Shown here one piece after another: positions 16,255-26,441 of a stretch of 64,000 nt of DNA (the first letter of the stretch is position 1; every line of letters begins with the position of its first letter). The stretch covers positions 1-64,000 of the forward strand of contig NZ_MUHR01000003.1 in the NCBI RefSeq assembly GCF_002105285.1, in the 5' to 3' direction. Below the pieces are notes generated by a model. That model was not told the DNA's origin and searched no databases. It worked only from the letters and a program-made list of their open reading frames with translations. The translations under genes were made by a program, and so were the position numbers. The stretch comes from Planktotalea arctica (GTDB lineage Bacteria; Pseudomonadota; Alphaproteobacteria; Rhodobacterales; Rhodobacteraceae).

Positions 16255-16689
16255 ATGTTGGTGCAACATATTCTGAAATCGAAAGCCAGTGATGCGGTCG
16301 TCTCGGTCAAACCGGGCACGCTCGTGCGGGATGCTGCGCAAATTCTGGCCGAAAAGCGGATCGGCACTGTGGTGATCTCCAAGAACGGTGACACAGCCGA
16401 TGGGATTTTGTCAGAGCGCGATATCGTGCGTGAACTGGCGGCGCGCGGCGCGAGTTGCCTTGGCGATAAGGTCGATGATTACATGACAACCAAGCTGGTG
16501 ACCTGCACGCGTGCTGATAGTGCCGATGGTGTGCTCAAGATGATGACGGAGGGGCGGTTTCGCCACATGCCTGTGGTCGAGGATGGCAAGATGATCGGTC
16601 TCGTTACTATTGGCGATGCGGTAAAGGCGCGCCTGAGCCAGCTCTCCATGGAAAAAGAGGCGCTTCAAGGGATGATTATGGGGCATTAG
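16255..16689 (+). CDS. Two-CBS-domain protein
   Basis: The 144-residue protein consists of a tandem CBS pair: the first half contains LVRDAAQILAEKRIGTVVI and DGILSERDIVREL, the second VLKMMTEGRFRHMPVVEDG and LVTIGDAVK. Free-standing CBS pairs bind adenine nucleotides and modulate partner proteins; the partner here is unknown. The ATG at 16255 follows a strong ribosome site CGGAGGA, and the frame upstream overlaps the LysR gene end, so the shorter form is chosen. The gene stands between the LysR gene and coaD with 77-bp gaps on both sides. Confidence 0.85.
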   Translation: MLVQHILKSKASDAVVSVKPGTLVRDAAQILAEKRIGTVVISKNGDTADGILSERDIVRELAARGASCLGDKVDDYMTTKLVTCTRADSADGVLKMMTEGRFRHMPVVEDGKMIGLVTIGDAVKARLSQLSMEKEALQGMIMGH

Positions 16690-16767
16690 GCCGCGCCGCG
16701 TGGCTTCGCCGCTTGCGTTTCGCGGCGCAATATTGTTGCGTGCGATCATGTAATAAGGAGCGCGGCG

Positions 16768-17259
16768 ATGCGAACAGGTCTGTATCCGGGTACGTTTGAC
16801 CCAGTCACTTTGGGTCATATAGATATTATTCGCCGTGCATGTGCGCTGGTGGATAGATTGGTGATCGGCGTTGCGATCAATCGCGACAAAGGCCCGATGT
16901 TTTCTCTCGAAGAGCGGGTAGAGATGATCGAGCGCGTGTGCGCCAAGCTCAGCGCGCAGACTGGCACCGAAATTGTCGCGCATCCGTTCGAGAATCTGCT
17001 CATTGATTGCGCGCGCGACGTGGGCGCGCAGCTAATCGTGCGCGGATTGCGCGCTGTCGCGGATTTTGAGTATGAATATCAAATGGTTGGCATGAACCGC
17101 GTGCTTGATGATAGTATTGAAACGGTGTTCTTGATGGCAGAAGCGCAGCATCAGGCTATTGCGTCGAAACTGGTCAAGGAAATCGCGCGTCTTGGCGGCG
17201 ATGTATCGCACTTTGTGACGCCCGATGTGAATGCTGCGCTCAAGGACCGGCTGGGATAA
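16768..17259 (+). CDS. coaD: Phosphopantetheine adenylyltransferase
   Basis: The 163-residue protein shows the nucleotidyltransferase signature YPGTFDPVTLGHIDI (T/HxGH motif at residues 14-17), LIVRGLRAVADFEYE for pantetheine binding, and a C-terminal SKLVKEIARLGGDVSHFV block. It makes dephospho-CoA from 4'-phosphopantetheine and ATP, the fourth step of CoA synthesis. Length and motifs are standard. The start has TAAGGAG nine bases upstream. It is convergent with tpiA, only 20 bp between stops. Confidence 0.96.
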   Translation: MRTGLYPGTFDPVTLGHIDIIRRACALVDRLVIGVAINRDKGPMFSLEERVEMIERVCAKLSAQTGTEIVAHPFENLLIDCARDVGAQLIVRGLRAVADFEYEYQMVGMNRVLDDSIETVFLMAEAQHQAIASKLVKEIARLGGDVSHFVTPDVNAALKDRLG

Positions 17260-17279
17260 AGCCGCTTCCTTTTATTGCG

Positions 17280-18029
17280 CTATATGGCGTCTAAGGCATT
17301 GATAATGGGCGTGAAATCATCCGCTGTCAGGCTCGCGCCGCCGACCAGTGCACCATCGACATTGGGTATCGCAAATATTTGCTCTGCGTTGGCAGCCTTG
17401 ACCGAACCGCCATAGAGCAAGCGCACCGCGCGCGCGGTTTGTGCGCCAAAGCGTTGCTCGAGCCGGGCACGAAGGAAGTCGTGCACTTCGCCTATTTGTG
17501 CAAGACTTGGCACTTTTCCGGTACCGATCGCCCAGATTGGCTCATAGGCAATGACCAGATTTTCGCCGCTGACGTCGTCTGGGACGGACCCTGCAAGCTG
17601 GCTTGCGATAATGTCGAGCGTGTTTCCAGCCTCGCGCTCTTGCAAGGCCTCGCCCATGCAAATGATCACGCGCAGACCGGCACCAAGGGCTGCGCTTGCT
17701 TTGGCGCTTACGTCGCTGTCTTGCTCTGCGTGATCGCCGCGCCGCTCGGAGTGGCCCAGAATCACATAGCTCGCCCCGGCGTCAAGCAGCATCGCGGCCG
17801 AAATGTCGCCCGTATGCGCGCCGCTGCCACTTGCGTGACAATCTTGCGCGCCCAACGTGACGGGGCCGGTTCTAGTGATCTCACTGGCGCGGTGTAGAAG
17901 CGTCGCGGGCGGTGCTATCAGAATTTCAGAGATCGCCCCGACGTGTGTGCGCGCAAGCGTTTCGATCTGTGCCAGATCAGCGCTGGTGCCATTCATCTTC
18001 CAATTGCCTGCTGCCAGTTTGCGCCGCAT
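17280..18029 (-). CDS. tpiA: Triosephosphate isomerase
   Basis: The 249-residue protein has all triosephosphate isomerase signatures: AGNWKMNG with catalytic Lys11, LGHSERR with His93, AYEPIWAIGTG with Glu163, and the phosphate loop LLYGGSVKAANA. It interconverts dihydroxyacetone phosphate and glyceraldehyde 3-phosphate. An in-frame GTG sits one codon upstream, but AAGGAGG is spaced correctly (six bases) for the ATG at 18029. It is the third gene on the minus strand behind two Fe-S assembly genes, with a 53-bp gap, so co-transcription is possible. Confidence 0.96.
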   Translation of the reverse strand: MRRKLAAGNWKMNGTSADLAQIETLARTHVGAISEILIAPPATLLHRASEITRTGPVTLGAQDCHASGSGAHTGDISAAMLLDAGASYVILGHSERRGDHAEQDSDVSAKASAALGAGLRVIICMGEALQEREAGNTLDIIASQLAGSVPDDVSGENLVIAYEPIWAIGTGKVPSLAQIGEVHDFLRARLEQRFGAQTARAVRLLYGGSVKAANAEQIFAIPNVDGALVGGASLTADDFTPIINALDAI

Positions 18030-18082
18030 CACCGACCTCCTTAAAAATTGTTGGACTTAGCTCACCTGAACGGCGCGCAAGG

Positions 18083-18463
18083 TCAAGACTTGGCGGCCTC
18101 TGCCTGCAATTCTTCCACGTCCTTGAATTTAATGGATTCGCCGCAACCACAGGCGTCGGTGACATTGGGATTGCGGAATTTAAAGCCCGATTCCAGCAAG
18201 GAGGTCTCATAATCGATCTCTGTTCCAAACAGGAACATTTGCGCCATGGGTGCAATCATCACGCGGGCGGCGTTCTGCTCGACCAATTCATCGTGTGGAT
18301 CAACTTCGTTCACGTAATCCATGGTATATTCCATGCCCGCGCAGCCGCCTTTTTTTACGCCGATGCGCAGCCCCATATGCCCGTCCTTGGCCATGAGTTT
18401 GGCGATTTGCGCTTCTGCCTTGGCGGTTATGGTCACAGCTTGCTTGCCGGGAATCGCGAACAT
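18083..18463 (-). CDS. A-type iron-sulfur cluster carrier (HesB/IscA/SufA family)
   Basis: The 126-residue protein has the three conserved cysteines of A-type carriers: one in KKGGCAGMEYTMDY and two in DACGCGES. Such proteins bind Fe-S clusters at a dimer interface and hand them to apoproteins. AAAGGAGT lies eight bases before the ATG at 18463; a GTG three codons earlier is too close to it. The C-terminus has an extra acidic-alanine tail (KFKDVEELQAEAAKS). It follows a SufT-like gene by 83 bp, which places it in SUF-type assembly. Another A-type protein, ErpA-like, is encoded at 42 kb. Confidence 0.9.
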   Translation of the reverse strand: MFAIPGKQAVTITAKAEAQIAKLMAKDGHMGLRIGVKKGGCAGMEYTMDYVNEVDPHDELVEQNAARVMIAPMAQMFLFGTEIDYETSLLESGFKFRNPNVTDACGCGESIKFKDVEELQAEAAKS

Positions 18464-18546
18464 GATGAGCACTCCTTTGCCGTAAATTTAGGGTGTGTGA
18501 CCTGCGCCTACAATTAGCACAGGGCCACATATTTTATGGTTTCGGT

Positions 18547-18909
18547 TTACATAAATCCAAGCTCGAGGCGCGCTTCGTCGCTCATCATCTCCATGCCCCA
18601 AGGCGGCTCCCAGACCAGCTCGACCTCGACATGCTTGACGCCTGCCATGGGTTCGATCGCTTCGGCGACCCAGCCGGGCATTTCACCGGCGACTGGACAG
18701 CCCGGCGCAGTGAGCGACATGAGCACGCGTACATCGTTTTCGGGGCTGATGTCGATCGTGTAAATCAGGCCAAGATCATAGATATTCACTGGAATTTCAG
18801 GGTCATACACAGTGCGGCACGCTTCTACGATTGGCTCGTAAAGCGCGTGATCCGTACTGGACGGGGCGATAAGCGGTGTGCCTTCTAGCGGTGCGGTCGC
18901 GTCGGTCAT
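18547..18909 (-). CDS. sufT: SufT/MIP18-family Fe-S assembly protein
   Basis: The 120-residue protein has the DUF59/MIP18 pattern: IVEACRTVYDPEIPVNIYDLGLIY followed by LTAPGCPVAGEMPGW (with the conserved cysteine) and VELVWEPPWGMEMMSDEARLELG near the C-terminus. SufT-type proteins help mature Fe-S proteins. The start at 18909 has GAGG at good spacing; the longer frame to 18981 adds no family sequence. It is first of a minus-strand trio (sufT, A-type carrier, tpiA). The rest of the suf operon is not next to it; the divergent neighbour is a transporter. Confidence 0.88.
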   Translation of the reverse strand: MTDATAPLEGTPLIAPSSTDHALYEPIVEACRTVYDPEIPVNIYDLGLIYTIDISPENDVRVLMSLTAPGCPVAGEMPGWVAEAIEPMAGVKHVEVELVWEPPWGMEMMSDEARLELGFM

Positions 18910-19030
18910 GATCAGCCTCATTCGTGTTCCTGACTGAATATATAGGGATTGGCGCGCGCAGCGTAAAGGGCAGGGCGACACTTGCGCTCAATACATCGCC
19001 GCGTCACAGATGGGCGGAAGGATCAGACCT

Positions 19031-20248
19031 ATGCGCTTGCCCAGTTTCAGCCCTGCCAATTTGGGCCCAGCCACAACCGCGCCCCGGCGCGCGACGCTTA
19101 TTTTGATGACGGCGGTTTCTGTGCTGACATTGAACCTGTTTCTGCCCTCGCTGCCCTCGATGGCGGCAGAATTCGGCGTTAGCTATGGCGCGATTTCAAT
19201 GGCGATCGCAGGCTATCTTTTCCTCTCGGCGGTGCTGACGCTCCTGCTTGGTCCTTTGGCCGACCGCTTTGGGCGCAGGCCTGTCCTGCTTGGCACGTTT
19301 ACCATCTTTGCACTGGCCTCCGCAGGGGCGGCGATCACGCAGGATTACGCGCTTTTTCTGGTGTTTCGCATGTGCCAAGCGGTCTGCGCGACTGGCTCGA
19401 CCCTTAGTCGCGCGATTGTGCGCGACATGTATCCGCCGGGCAAAGGCACATCGGTGCTGGGCTATATCGCGATGGCGATGGCGGTCGCGCCGATGATCGG
19501 GCCGCTGATCGGCGGCGTGATGGAAGAGACCCTTGGGTGGCGCTCTGTCTTCTGGCTGTTTGCCGCATTGGGCGCGCTCTGCGTCACGGTAATTTATTTG
19601 GATCTGGGCGAAACTGCTTCGGGTACGGCGAAAACCAACGCAGAACAGGTGCAAGGTTACAAGGACGTCACGCGCGCGGCGGCCTTTTGGACGAACACGC
19701 TGGTGCTTGGTTTCTCGATTTCCGCGTTTTTTGTTTTTCTCGCAGGTGCGCCTTTGGTGGCGGGTGAGATCTACGGTCTTTCCCCTAGTTTTGTGGGCTT
19801 TGTGATGGGGGCCACGGCGCTGGGTTATTTTCTTGGCAGCTTCGTAACGGGCCGTATCGCAGAGCGTGTACCGCTTGGCGCGATGATGATCTGGGGGCGC
19901 TGGGTCGGGATGATCGGGCCGGTGGGCGCGCTTTTATTGGTGCTGAGCGGATTTGATACGCCCTATCTGGTGTTTGGATTGATGGTTACTTTGGGCGCGG
20001 CAAACGGCATCAGCCTTGCGGCGGCGAACACCGGCGCGATGAGCGTGCGCCCCGATCTGGCGGGCAGCGCCGCTGGTCTTTCGGGGGCGATCGCGACCGC
20101 TATGGGCGCGGTGTTCAGCGCTTTGACGGGTGCGCTTTTGACGCCCCAGAACGGTGATTGGCTGTTTTGTCTACTACTGGTTTTGATGTGCGCAGGGGCT
20201 TTGGCGGCGTCTTATCCCGCCTCCAAAACTTTCGAGCGCTTTGACTAA
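19031..20248 (+). CDS. MFS drug-resistance transporter, Bcr/CflA type
   Basis: The 405-residue protein has about twelve membrane segments and MFS motifs: [12 protein letters not shown] in the loop between helices 2 and 3, [13 protein letters not shown] in the loop between helices 4 and 5, and [22 protein letters not shown], the antiporter-type segment of helix 5 typical of Bcr/CflA exporters. It probably exports drugs or metabolites by proton antiport. GGAAGGA lies eight bases before the ATG at 19031, favouring it over the ATG at 19010. Its last four bases overlap the convergent rimK gene. Confidence 0.88.
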   Translation: MRLPSFSPANLGPATTAPRRATLILMTAVSVLTLNLFLPSLPSMAAEFGVSYGAISMAIAGYLFLSAVLTLLLGPLADRFGRRPVLLGTFTIFALASAGAAITQDYALFLVFRMCQAVCATGSTLSRAIVRDMYPPGKGTSVLGYIAMAMAVAPMIGPLIGGVMEETLGWRSVFWLFAALGALCVTVIYLDLGETASGTAKTNAEQVQGYKDVTRAAAFWTNTLVLGFSISAFFVFLAGAPLVAGEIYGLSPSFVGFVMGATALGYFLGSFVTGRIAERVPLGAMMIWGRWVGMIGPVGALLLVLSGFDTPYLVFGLMVTLGAANGISLAAANTGAMSVRPDLAGSAAGLSGAIATAMGAVFSALTGALLTPQNGDWLFCLLLVLMCAGALAASYPASKTFERFD

Positions 20249-21633
20249 AGCGTAGTTTTACGTTTGCGAACAGGCTCGGGGCGCACGCGCGCTTCGATAT
20301 GCTCGTAAATTAGCTCGGCCACGTTCTTTTGTGACGTCTTTTCAACACCTTCCAGTCCGGGTGAGGAATTGACTTCCAGCACTTTAGGACCGGTTTCCGA
20401 GCGCAGCAAATCGACCCCTGCCATGCCAAGGCCAAAGGCTTTGGCGGCTTTGATCGCCGTTTCGCGCTCTTCCTTGGTGATCTTTACCTTTGAGGCCGAG
20501 CCACCCTGATGCAGGTTGGAGCGAAACTCACCGGCGGCCGCCGTGCGCTTGATCGAGGCGACGACCTTGCCGCCGATCACAAGGCATCGCACGTCCTCGC
20601 CAGCCGCTTCCTTGACGAAATCCTGTACCAGAAAATTGGCCTTGAGGCCGCGAAACGCCGAAATCACCGATTCCGCCGCTTTTTTGGTTTCGGCCATGAC
20701 CACGCCTTTGCCCTGTGTGCTTTCGAGTAGCTTCACAATCAAGGGCGCGGTGCCGACGAGCGAAATCAGGCTGCCGGTGTCCTTGGGACTGGCGGCGAAA
20801 GCGGTGTTGGGCATGCCGATCTTGTGACGCGCCATGAGTTGATGCGCGTGCAGCTTGTCGCGGCTGGCGGTGATGCCTTGGCTACCGTTAACACAGAACG
20901 TGCCGACCGTTTCAAACTGGCGGATAACGGCGGTACCATAGGGCGTCACCGATGCACCGATGCGCGGGATCACGGCGTCAAAGCGTGGCAGGCGTGCACC
21001 GTCATAATGCACTTCCGGTGATAGGGCGTTTATCGCCATATAACAACGTGTTGTGTCAATAACTTCAACTGTGTGACCCCGCTTTTCACCCTCTTCTACA
21101 AGGCGGCGGGTCGAGTAATTGTCCTCGCGCGAAAGGACCGCGATACGCAGCGCGCGGTTGGGCATTTCGCGCCGCATGGTGGCGCTATGGTAAATTTCGT
21201 AGCTTAGCTGCGGCTGGCAAAACCGCTCTGATGGGTTGACCGATACGCTTTCGTTCAGCGCTTGACGGCCCAGCAACATATGCGAAGCCATTCCGCGCCG
21301 ATCGGTCAGGGTCACTTCGATCGGCCAGGAGGTTTCGCCGACGATGATGCTTGTCTCGATCACGTAGCGCAGCTCCGTTTCGCCGTTGGATGAGGTCACG
21401 TCGCGCCGATCGATCACGGTGGCGGAGCAGGGGATGATCAAATCTTCGCGCCCGGGAATCGGATGCACGGTAAAGCGCACTTTGGGTTGCTTGGCAGAGC
21501 CGAAAGGCTCGATCTCAGTCGCGTGCAATGCGGATGTGCGCGCGCCCGTGTCGATTTTCGCGCGCATCGCGGGCAGGCCAAGCGTTGGAAGTGATACCCA
21601 TTCTTCCCAGCCAAGTGTGATCGGATCGTTCAT
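20245..21633 (-). CDS. rimK: RimK-family ATP-grasp ligase with N-terminal retropepsin-like (RimB/PF05618-type) domain
   Basis: The 462-residue protein has two parts. Residues 1-150 match the so-called ATP-dependent zinc protease family, a retropepsin-like fold with an aspartic-protease DTGA signature ([14 protein letters not shown], Asp28) and a [15 protein letters not shown] block. Residues 160-455 are a RimK ATP-grasp ligase ([40 protein letters not shown]). RimK adds glutamate residues to ribosomal protein S6 in gammaproteobacteria, and RimB there is a separate protein. Here writer and protease-like partner are one chain. The start at 21633 has AGGA upstream and begins the domain directly. 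Whether S6 is the target in this organism is not known. Confidence 0.87.
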   Translation of the reverse strand: MNDPITLGWEEWVSLPTLGLPAMRAKIDTGARTSALHATEIEPFGSAKQPKVRFTVHPIPGREDLIIPCSATVIDRRDVTSSNGETELRYVIETSIIVGETSWPIEVTLTDRRGMASHMLLGRQALNESVSVNPSERFCQPQLSYEIYHSATMRREMPNRALRIAVLSREDNYSTRRLVEEGEKRGHTVEVIDTTRCYMAINALSPEVHYDGARLPRFDAVIPRIGASVTPYGTAVIRQFETVGTFCVNGSQGITASRDKLHAHQLMARHKIGMPNTAFAASPKDTGSLISLVGTAPLIVKLLESTQGKGVVMAETKKAAESVISAFRGLKANFLVQDFVKEAAGEDVRCLVIGGKVVASIKRTAAAGEFRSNLHQGGSASKVKITKEERETAIKAAKAFGLGMAGVDLLRSETGPKVLEVNSSPGLEGVEKTSQKNVAELIYEHIEARVRPEPVRKRKTTL

Positions 21634-21762
21634 TTTTCCTGCCTCGTTCAGCAAAGTGAAACCCATCCTAACGCAGGCCAATTGCTTTGCCCACAGCACA
21701 TAAGGTGGCGATTTTGCTCAGCCCTCTTTTCAATCGGCGCGCGCACGATTACGACGCCTGCC

Positions 21763-22929
21763 ATGACACATTCCCAGAACCAGCCTCAGAATCAGCCGAG
21801 CCCGCAACGGTTTTCCTATACTTTGAATGCCACCGACGGGCGCGCGCGCACCGGCGTCATTTCAACGCCGCGCGGAGAGATTCGCACGCCGGCCTTCATG
21901 CCCGTAGGCACCGCCGCCACCGTAAAGGCGATGATGCCCGAAAGCGTGCGTGCGACGGGTGCGGATATCTTGCTGGGCAACACTTATCACCTGATGCTTC
22001 GACCCACGGCAGAGCGGATTGACCGCCTTGGCGGGCTGCACAAGTTCATGAACTGGGATCGCCCGATTCTGACCGACAGCGGCGGCTTTCAAGTGATGAG
22101 CCTGTCCGAATTGCGCAAGCTGACCGAAGAAGGCGTGACCTTTAAAAGCCATATCGACGGCTCAAAACACCATCTTACGCCTGAACGCTCGATCGAGATT
22201 CAAAAGCTGCTCGGCTCGGACATTGTGATGTGCTTTGACGAATGCCCTGCGCTGCCCGCAACGGAGGCGGATGTACGCAAATCGATGGAATTGTCGATGC
22301 GATGGGCACAGCGTTCGCGCGACGCCTTTGGTGATCGCCCGGGGCATGCGCTTTTTGGTATTCAGCAAGGTGGGGTGACAGAGGAGCTCCGTGGAATAAG
22401 TGCGCAAAAACTGCGCGAGATTGAATTTGACGGCTATGCGGTCGGTGGTTTGGCCGTAGGCGAGGGGCAAGAGGCGATGTTCGGTGTTCTCGACTATGCA
22501 CCGGAAATGTTACCAAAAGATAAACCGCGCTATTTGATGGGCGTCGGAAAGCCTGATGATATCGTCGGGGCCGTCGCGCGCGGCATTGATATGATGGATT
22601 GTGTGCTGCCCTCGCGCTCGGGCCGCACAGGGCAGGCCTGGACACGTCGTGGGCAGGTCAACATCAAGAACGCGCGTCATGCGGATGATCCACGCCCACT
22701 CGATAGCGAATGTGGTTGCCCCGCCTGCACAAAATATTCCCGTGCATATTTGCATCATGTTTTCCGGTCTCAGGAAATGATTTCCGGCATGTTGCTAACG
22801 TGGCATAATTTGCATTATTATCAGGATCTTATGCAAGGAATGCGCGATGCGATCGCGGCGGGAACCTTCGCGGCATGGCAGGTTGAATTTCACGCAACAC
22901 GCGCCCTTGGCGACATCGAGCCGCTCTAG
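21763..22929 (+). CDS. tgt: Queuine tRNA-ribosyltransferase
   Basis: The 388-residue protein exchanges guanine for preQ1 at the wobble base of GUN-anticodon tRNAs. Visible features are Asp105 in [11 protein letters not shown], the nucleophile Asp279 in [17 protein letters not shown], and the zinc ligands in [18 protein letters not shown]. The ATG at 21763 is chosen from the homolog start region; its ribosome site is weak, and the glutamine/asparagine-rich first 15 residues are unusual. Tgt can act on tRNA-Asp(GUC), two copies of which lie 5 kb downstream. It is divergent from rimK. Confidence 0.94.
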   Translation: MTHSQNQPQNQPSPQRFSYTLNATDGRARTGVISTPRGEIRTPAFMPVGTAATVKAMMPESVRATGADILLGNTYHLMLRPTAERIDRLGGLHKFMNWDRPILTDSGGFQVMSLSELRKLTEEGVTFKSHIDGSKHHLTPERSIEIQKLLGSDIVMCFDECPALPATEADVRKSMELSMRWAQRSRDAFGDRPGHALFGIQQGGVTEELRGISAQKLREIEFDGYAVGGLAVGEGQEAMFGVLDYAPEMLPKDKPRYLMGVGKPDDIVGAVARGIDMMDCVLPSRSGRTGQAWTRRGQVNIKNARHADDPRPLDSECGCPACTKYSRAYLHHVFRSQEMISGMLLTWHNLHYYQDLMQGMRDAIAAGTFAAWQVEFHATRALGDIEPL

Positions 22930-22970
22930 CGTTTACGATATTGCAAGGTATCGCCGTTAAGCGTGGTGGC

Positions 22971-23051
22971 ATGACACTTTTGCAACTTTGCTCCGCTGCC
23001 TTTGCCTTGACGCTGATCGCGAGCCTCGTCGATGCTTCGTATTTGTTTTAA
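22971..23051 (+). CDS. Possible 26-residue hydrophobic peptide
   Basis: In the 329-bp space between tgt and lon, an ATG at 22971 opens a 26-codon frame reading MTLLQLCSAAFALTLIAS then LVDASYLF, long enough for one membrane helix. The ribosome-binding context (GTGGTGGC) is poor, and nothing else supports expression. The rest of the interval holds the lon heat-shock promoter and nothing else that I can identify. Confidence 0.2.
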   Translation: MTLLQLCSAAFALTLIASLVDASYLF

Positions 23052-23154
23052 AGGCGGGATAAATCCTTGCTAGATTTTTGGCGAAGTTACCTGCCAGAGG
23101 CTAGCGCCCCTGCGCGCGCTTTGTTAACAAGGACGGCATCGGGCGCGTCGGCGG

Positions 23155-23183
23155 CTTGAAAAGCTGCTTTGCGTGCCCCATTT
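23155..23183 (+). promoter_or_regulatory. Heat-shock (RpoH) promoter of lon
   Basis: CTTGAA (23155-23160), a 15-bp spacer, then CCCCATTT (23176-23183) matches the sigma-32 consensus at both elements. It sits 76 bp upstream of the lon start codon, and lon is a classic member of the heat-shock regulon. Confidence 0.85.
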
Positions 23184-23258
23184 AAAGTGGCCAAACAGGA
23201 GATGATTAGTGCTGCCGCCAAGCGGGGCCGGATCGTCTTGCCAATATAAGGACAGAGC

Positions 23259-25664
23259 ATGCAAGAGCCTCTTAATTCTTCCTACCCGGTGCTGCCGCTG
23301 CGCGACATCGTGGTCTTCCCACATATGATCGTGCCGCTTTTCGTGGGCCGGGAAAAGTCGGTCCGCGCCCTCGAAGAGGTAATGTCGGACGACAAGCAAA
23401 TTTTGCTTGCCGCGCAGCAAGACCCGTCAGAGGACGATCCGCAAAGCGATGGGATTTTCCGCGCTGGCGTGATCGCCAATGTACTGCAATTGCTGAAACT
23501 GCCCGACGGCACTGTCAAAGTGCTGGTCGAGGGTCAATCGCGTGTGCGCGTGACCGAATATCTTGAAAACGATAGCTTTTTCGAGGCGCGGGCCGAATAT
23601 CTGACGGAAATGCCAGGGGACGCGACGACGATCGAGGCGCTTATTCGCACCGTCGGCACCGAATTCGAGCGCTACGCGAAGGTCAAGAAAAACGTCCCCG
23701 AGGAGGCGTTGGCCTCCGTCTTGGAAACTGAAGATCCGGCTAAACTGGCGGATCTTGTCTCAGGCCATTTGGGCATCGAAGTACACCAAAAGCAGGATCT
23801 GCTTGAAACGCTTTCTGTCAGTGAGCGTCTTGAGAAGGTCTATGGCCTGATGCAGGGCGAGATGAGCGTTTTGCAGGTTGAGAAAAAGATCAAGACCCGC
23901 GTCAAAACCCAGATGGAACGCACCCAGCGTGAATACTATCTGAACGAGCAAATGAAGGCGATCCAGAAGGAACTTGGTGATGGCGAAGATGGCCAGAACG
24001 AAGTGGCCGAGCTGGAGGGCCGCGTTCTTGCGACCAAGCTAAGCAAGGAAGCGCGCGAAAAGGCCGATGCGGAGATCAAAAAGCTCAAGAACATGAGCCC
24101 TATGAGCGCCGAAGCGACGGTCGTGCGCAACTATCTTGACTGGATGCTGGCGATTCCGTGGGGTACGAAATCCCGCGTGAAGAAGAACCTAATCGCGGCG
24201 CAGCAAGTGCTCGATGCGGATCACTATGGCCTTGATAAGGTGAAAGAACGTATCGTCGAATACCTCGCGGTGCAGCAGCGCAGCAAAAAACTTAAAGGCC
24301 CGATTATGTGCCTTGTTGGTCCTCCCGGCGTGGGTAAAACGTCGCTTGGCAAATCCGTTGCGCGGGCGACGGGGCGTGAGTTTATTCGCATCTCTCTTGG
24401 CGGTGTACGCGACGAGAGCGAAATTCGTGGTCATCGCCGCACATACATCGGCTCGATGCCCGGTAAGATCATTCAGGCACTGAAAAAGGCGAAAACCACG
24501 AACCCGCTGATCTTGCTTGATGAAATCGACAAGATGGGCCAGGATTTTCGCGGTGATCCCGCTTCTGCGATGCTCGAAGTTCTCGATCCGGAACAGAACG
24601 GCACTTTTGTCGATCACTATCTCGAGGTCGAATATGACCTGAGCAACGTGATGTTCCTGACGACAGCGAATTCTTACAACATGCCCGGACCTTTGCTTGA
24701 CCGCATGGAGATTATTCCACTCGCAGGCTACACCGAGGATGAAAAATGCGAGATCGCAAAGCAACATTTGATCGACAAGCAGGTGAAGAACCACGGCTTG
24801 AAAGCGTCTGAATTCGCGCTCACGGATGACGCGCTGCTTGAAATGGTGCGCGTCTATACGCGCGAAGCGGGCGTGCGTAATCTTGAGCGTGAAATCGCGA
24901 AACTGGCCCGTAAAGCGGTGACCAAGATTGTGAAAGGCGAAGAAACGTCGATCACGATAACACCTGAGAACCTTGATGATTATCTGGGCGTCAAGAAATA
25001 TCGCTATGGCCTTGCGGAGCAAGAAGATCAGGTGGGTGTGGTCACCGGCCTTGCCTATACGTCGGTCGGCGGTGAGCTTTTGAACATCGAGGCGCTGCGA
25101 CTGCCCGGTAAAGGGCGCATGAAAACCACGGGCAAGCTGGGCGATGTGATGAAGGAAAGCATCGACGCGGCGAGTTCTTATGTGCGCTCGATCGCGCCTG
25201 AAATCGGGGTGAAGCCGCCCAAGTTCGAGAAGTGGGATATCCACGTACACGTGCCCGAGGGCGCAACGCCCAAGGATGGTCCTTCTGCAGGATTGGCGAT
25301 GGTGACATCTATTGTGTCGGTTCTCACGGGTATTCCGGTGCGCCGTGATATCGCGATGACGGGCGAGGTCACGCTACGCGGCAATGCTTTGGCGATCGGT
25401 GGTTTGAAGGAGAAACTGCTGGCGGCGCTTCGCGGCGGCATCACCACCGTGCTGATCCCGCAGGAGAACGAAAAAGATCTGCGCGATATCCCTGACAATG
25501 TGAAAGCGGGGATCAATATCATTCCCGTCTCGCATGTGAGCGAAGTCTTGCGTCATGCGCTTGTCGCGGTGCCGGAGCCGGTGGAGTGGGATGAGATCGC
25601 CGAAGAGGCGGCAGCGGCTGCTGCTTTGAAATCCGGGGACAGCGCGAGCAAAGTCGCGCATTGA
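23259..25664 (+). CDS. lon: ATP-dependent protease Lon
   Basis: The 801-residue protein is a full-length Lon: N-terminal substrate domain ([20 protein letters not shown]), a coiled middle, Walker A GPPGVGKT at 354-361, Walker B ILLDEID, and a C-terminal serine protease domain with Ser676 in [10 protein letters not shown] and Lys719. Lon degrades misfolded and regulatory proteins in the cytoplasm. AAGGA lies seven bases before the ATG. A sigma-32 type promoter is upstream and a strong terminator downstream, so it is probably a single-gene unit, followed by an HU-like gene as in many bacteria. Confidence 0.97.
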   Translation: MQEPLNSSYPVLPLRDIVVFPHMIVPLFVGREKSVRALEEVMSDDKQILLAAQQDPSEDDPQSDGIFRAGVIANVLQLLKLPDGTVKVLVEGQSRVRVTEYLENDSFFEARAEYLTEMPGDATTIEALIRTVGTEFERYAKVKKNVPEEALASVLETEDPAKLADLVSGHLGIEVHQKQDLLETLSVSERLEKVYGLMQGEMSVLQVEKKIKTRVKTQMERTQREYYLNEQMKAIQKELGDGEDGQNEVAELEGRVLATKLSKEAREKADAEIKKLKNMSPMSAEATVVRNYLDWMLAIPWGTKSRVKKNLIAAQQVLDADHYGLDKVKERIVEYLAVQQRSKKLKGPIMCLVGPPGVGKTSLGKSVARATGREFIRISLGGVRDESEIRGHRRTYIGSMPGKIIQALKKAKTTNPLILLDEIDKMGQDFRGDPASAMLEVLDPEQNGTFVDHYLEVEYDLSNVMFLTTANSYNMPGPLLDRMEIIPLAGYTEDEKCEIAKQHLIDKQVKNHGLKASEFALTDDALLEMVRVYTREAGVRNLEREIAKLARKAVTKIVKGEETSITITPENLDDYLGVKKYRYGLAEQEDQVGVVTGLAYTSVGGELLNIEALRLPGKGRMKTTGKLGDVMKESIDAASSYVRSIAPEIGVKPPKFEKWDIHVHVPEGATPKDGPSAGLAMVTSIVSVLTGIPVRRDIAMTGEVTLRGNALAIGGLKEKLLAALRGGITTVLIPQENEKDLRDIPDNVKAGINIIPVSHVSEVLRHALVAVPEPVEWDEIAEEAAAAAALKSGDSASKVAH

Positions 25665-25682
25665 TCTGGAATGCTTGAAGTG

Positions 25683-25715
25683 AAAAACGGTGCTCTTGAT
25701 CGGGCACCGTTTTTT
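25683..25715 (+). terminator. Rho-independent terminator of lon
   Basis: An 11-bp perfect stem (AAAAACGGTGC / GCACCGTTTTT) with a 10-base loop ends in a run of six T. It starts 19 bp after the lon stop codon. Confidence 0.92.
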
Positions 25716-25939
25716 ACTGAAATGCGTTAAGATTTTTCTGCCCCATGGCAAAATATTGATCGGTATCGATAGGTTAAGATCGCTTGGATTTTTTAATACC
25801 TGCAGAAAACCATTGCAATACCCGGGCGGTATTGTGCGGCAAAACTGCCGACGCATGCCTTGACGGAGACAGGACGGCTAGATGCAGACCTGTTTTCTTG
25901 ATAGTTTGTTTCCAATTGAGGGACAAAAGGTAAAAAGAC

Positions 25940-26401
25940 ATGGTAAAATCTAGCACATTGCAAACAGCTTCAGAAAAAAAGACAACAAAATCAGCGACAA
26001 AGCCTGCTGCGAAAAAAACTGCCGCACGCGTGCAATCGAGCACGTTGACTAAGGCTGCGGCCGCAAAATCAGCGATCGACGCAACGCCTAAACCCGTCGT
26101 TGTCACGTCGAGTTCGGTGTTGGTCACGGACCCGGCGCTGAAAAAGAAGGAATTGATTGATACGGTGACGGAGCGTTCGGGCATCAAGAAGAAAGATGCG
26201 AAACCTGTAATCGAAGCGATGCTGGAAGTGCTGGGCGAAACGCTTTCTGAGGGGCGCGAGATGAACTTGCAACCGCTTGGCAAGATAAAGATCAACCGCA
26301 CCAAAGAGGTTCAGGGCGGTAATGTTCTGATTGTTAAAGTGCGCCAGAGCAGCCGTGTTCCGGGTAGCGGCAGAGCCCCCGACGTCGATGCGGCAGGATA
26401 A
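25940..26401 (+). CDS. HU-family DNA-binding protein with histone-like N-terminal tail
   Basis: The 153-residue protein has two parts. Residues 1-65 are rich in Lys, Ala, Ser and Thr (KKTTKSATKPAAKKTAAR), resembling histone H1 tails. Residues 66-145 form an HU/IHF-type fold (KKKELIDTVTERSGIKKKDAKPVIEAMLEVLGETL, then LQPLGKIKINRTKEV). Normal HU is about 90 residues, so the tail is an addition. It should coat or bend DNA in the nucleoid. AAAAGG precedes the ATG. Its position after lon is common for hup genes. The tail may strengthen or lengthen DNA contact; that is inference. Confidence 0.87.
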   Translation: MVKSSTLQTASEKKTTKSATKPAAKKTAARVQSSTLTKAAAAKSAIDATPKPVVVTSSSVLVTDPALKKKELIDTVTERSGIKKKDAKPVIEAMLEVLGETLSEGREMNLQPLGKIKINRTKEVQGGNVLIVKVRQSSRVPGSGRAPDVDAAG

Positions 26402-26441
26402 GTTCTAGACGCCTCAAGAGAATTTCGGATATGCGCAACGG

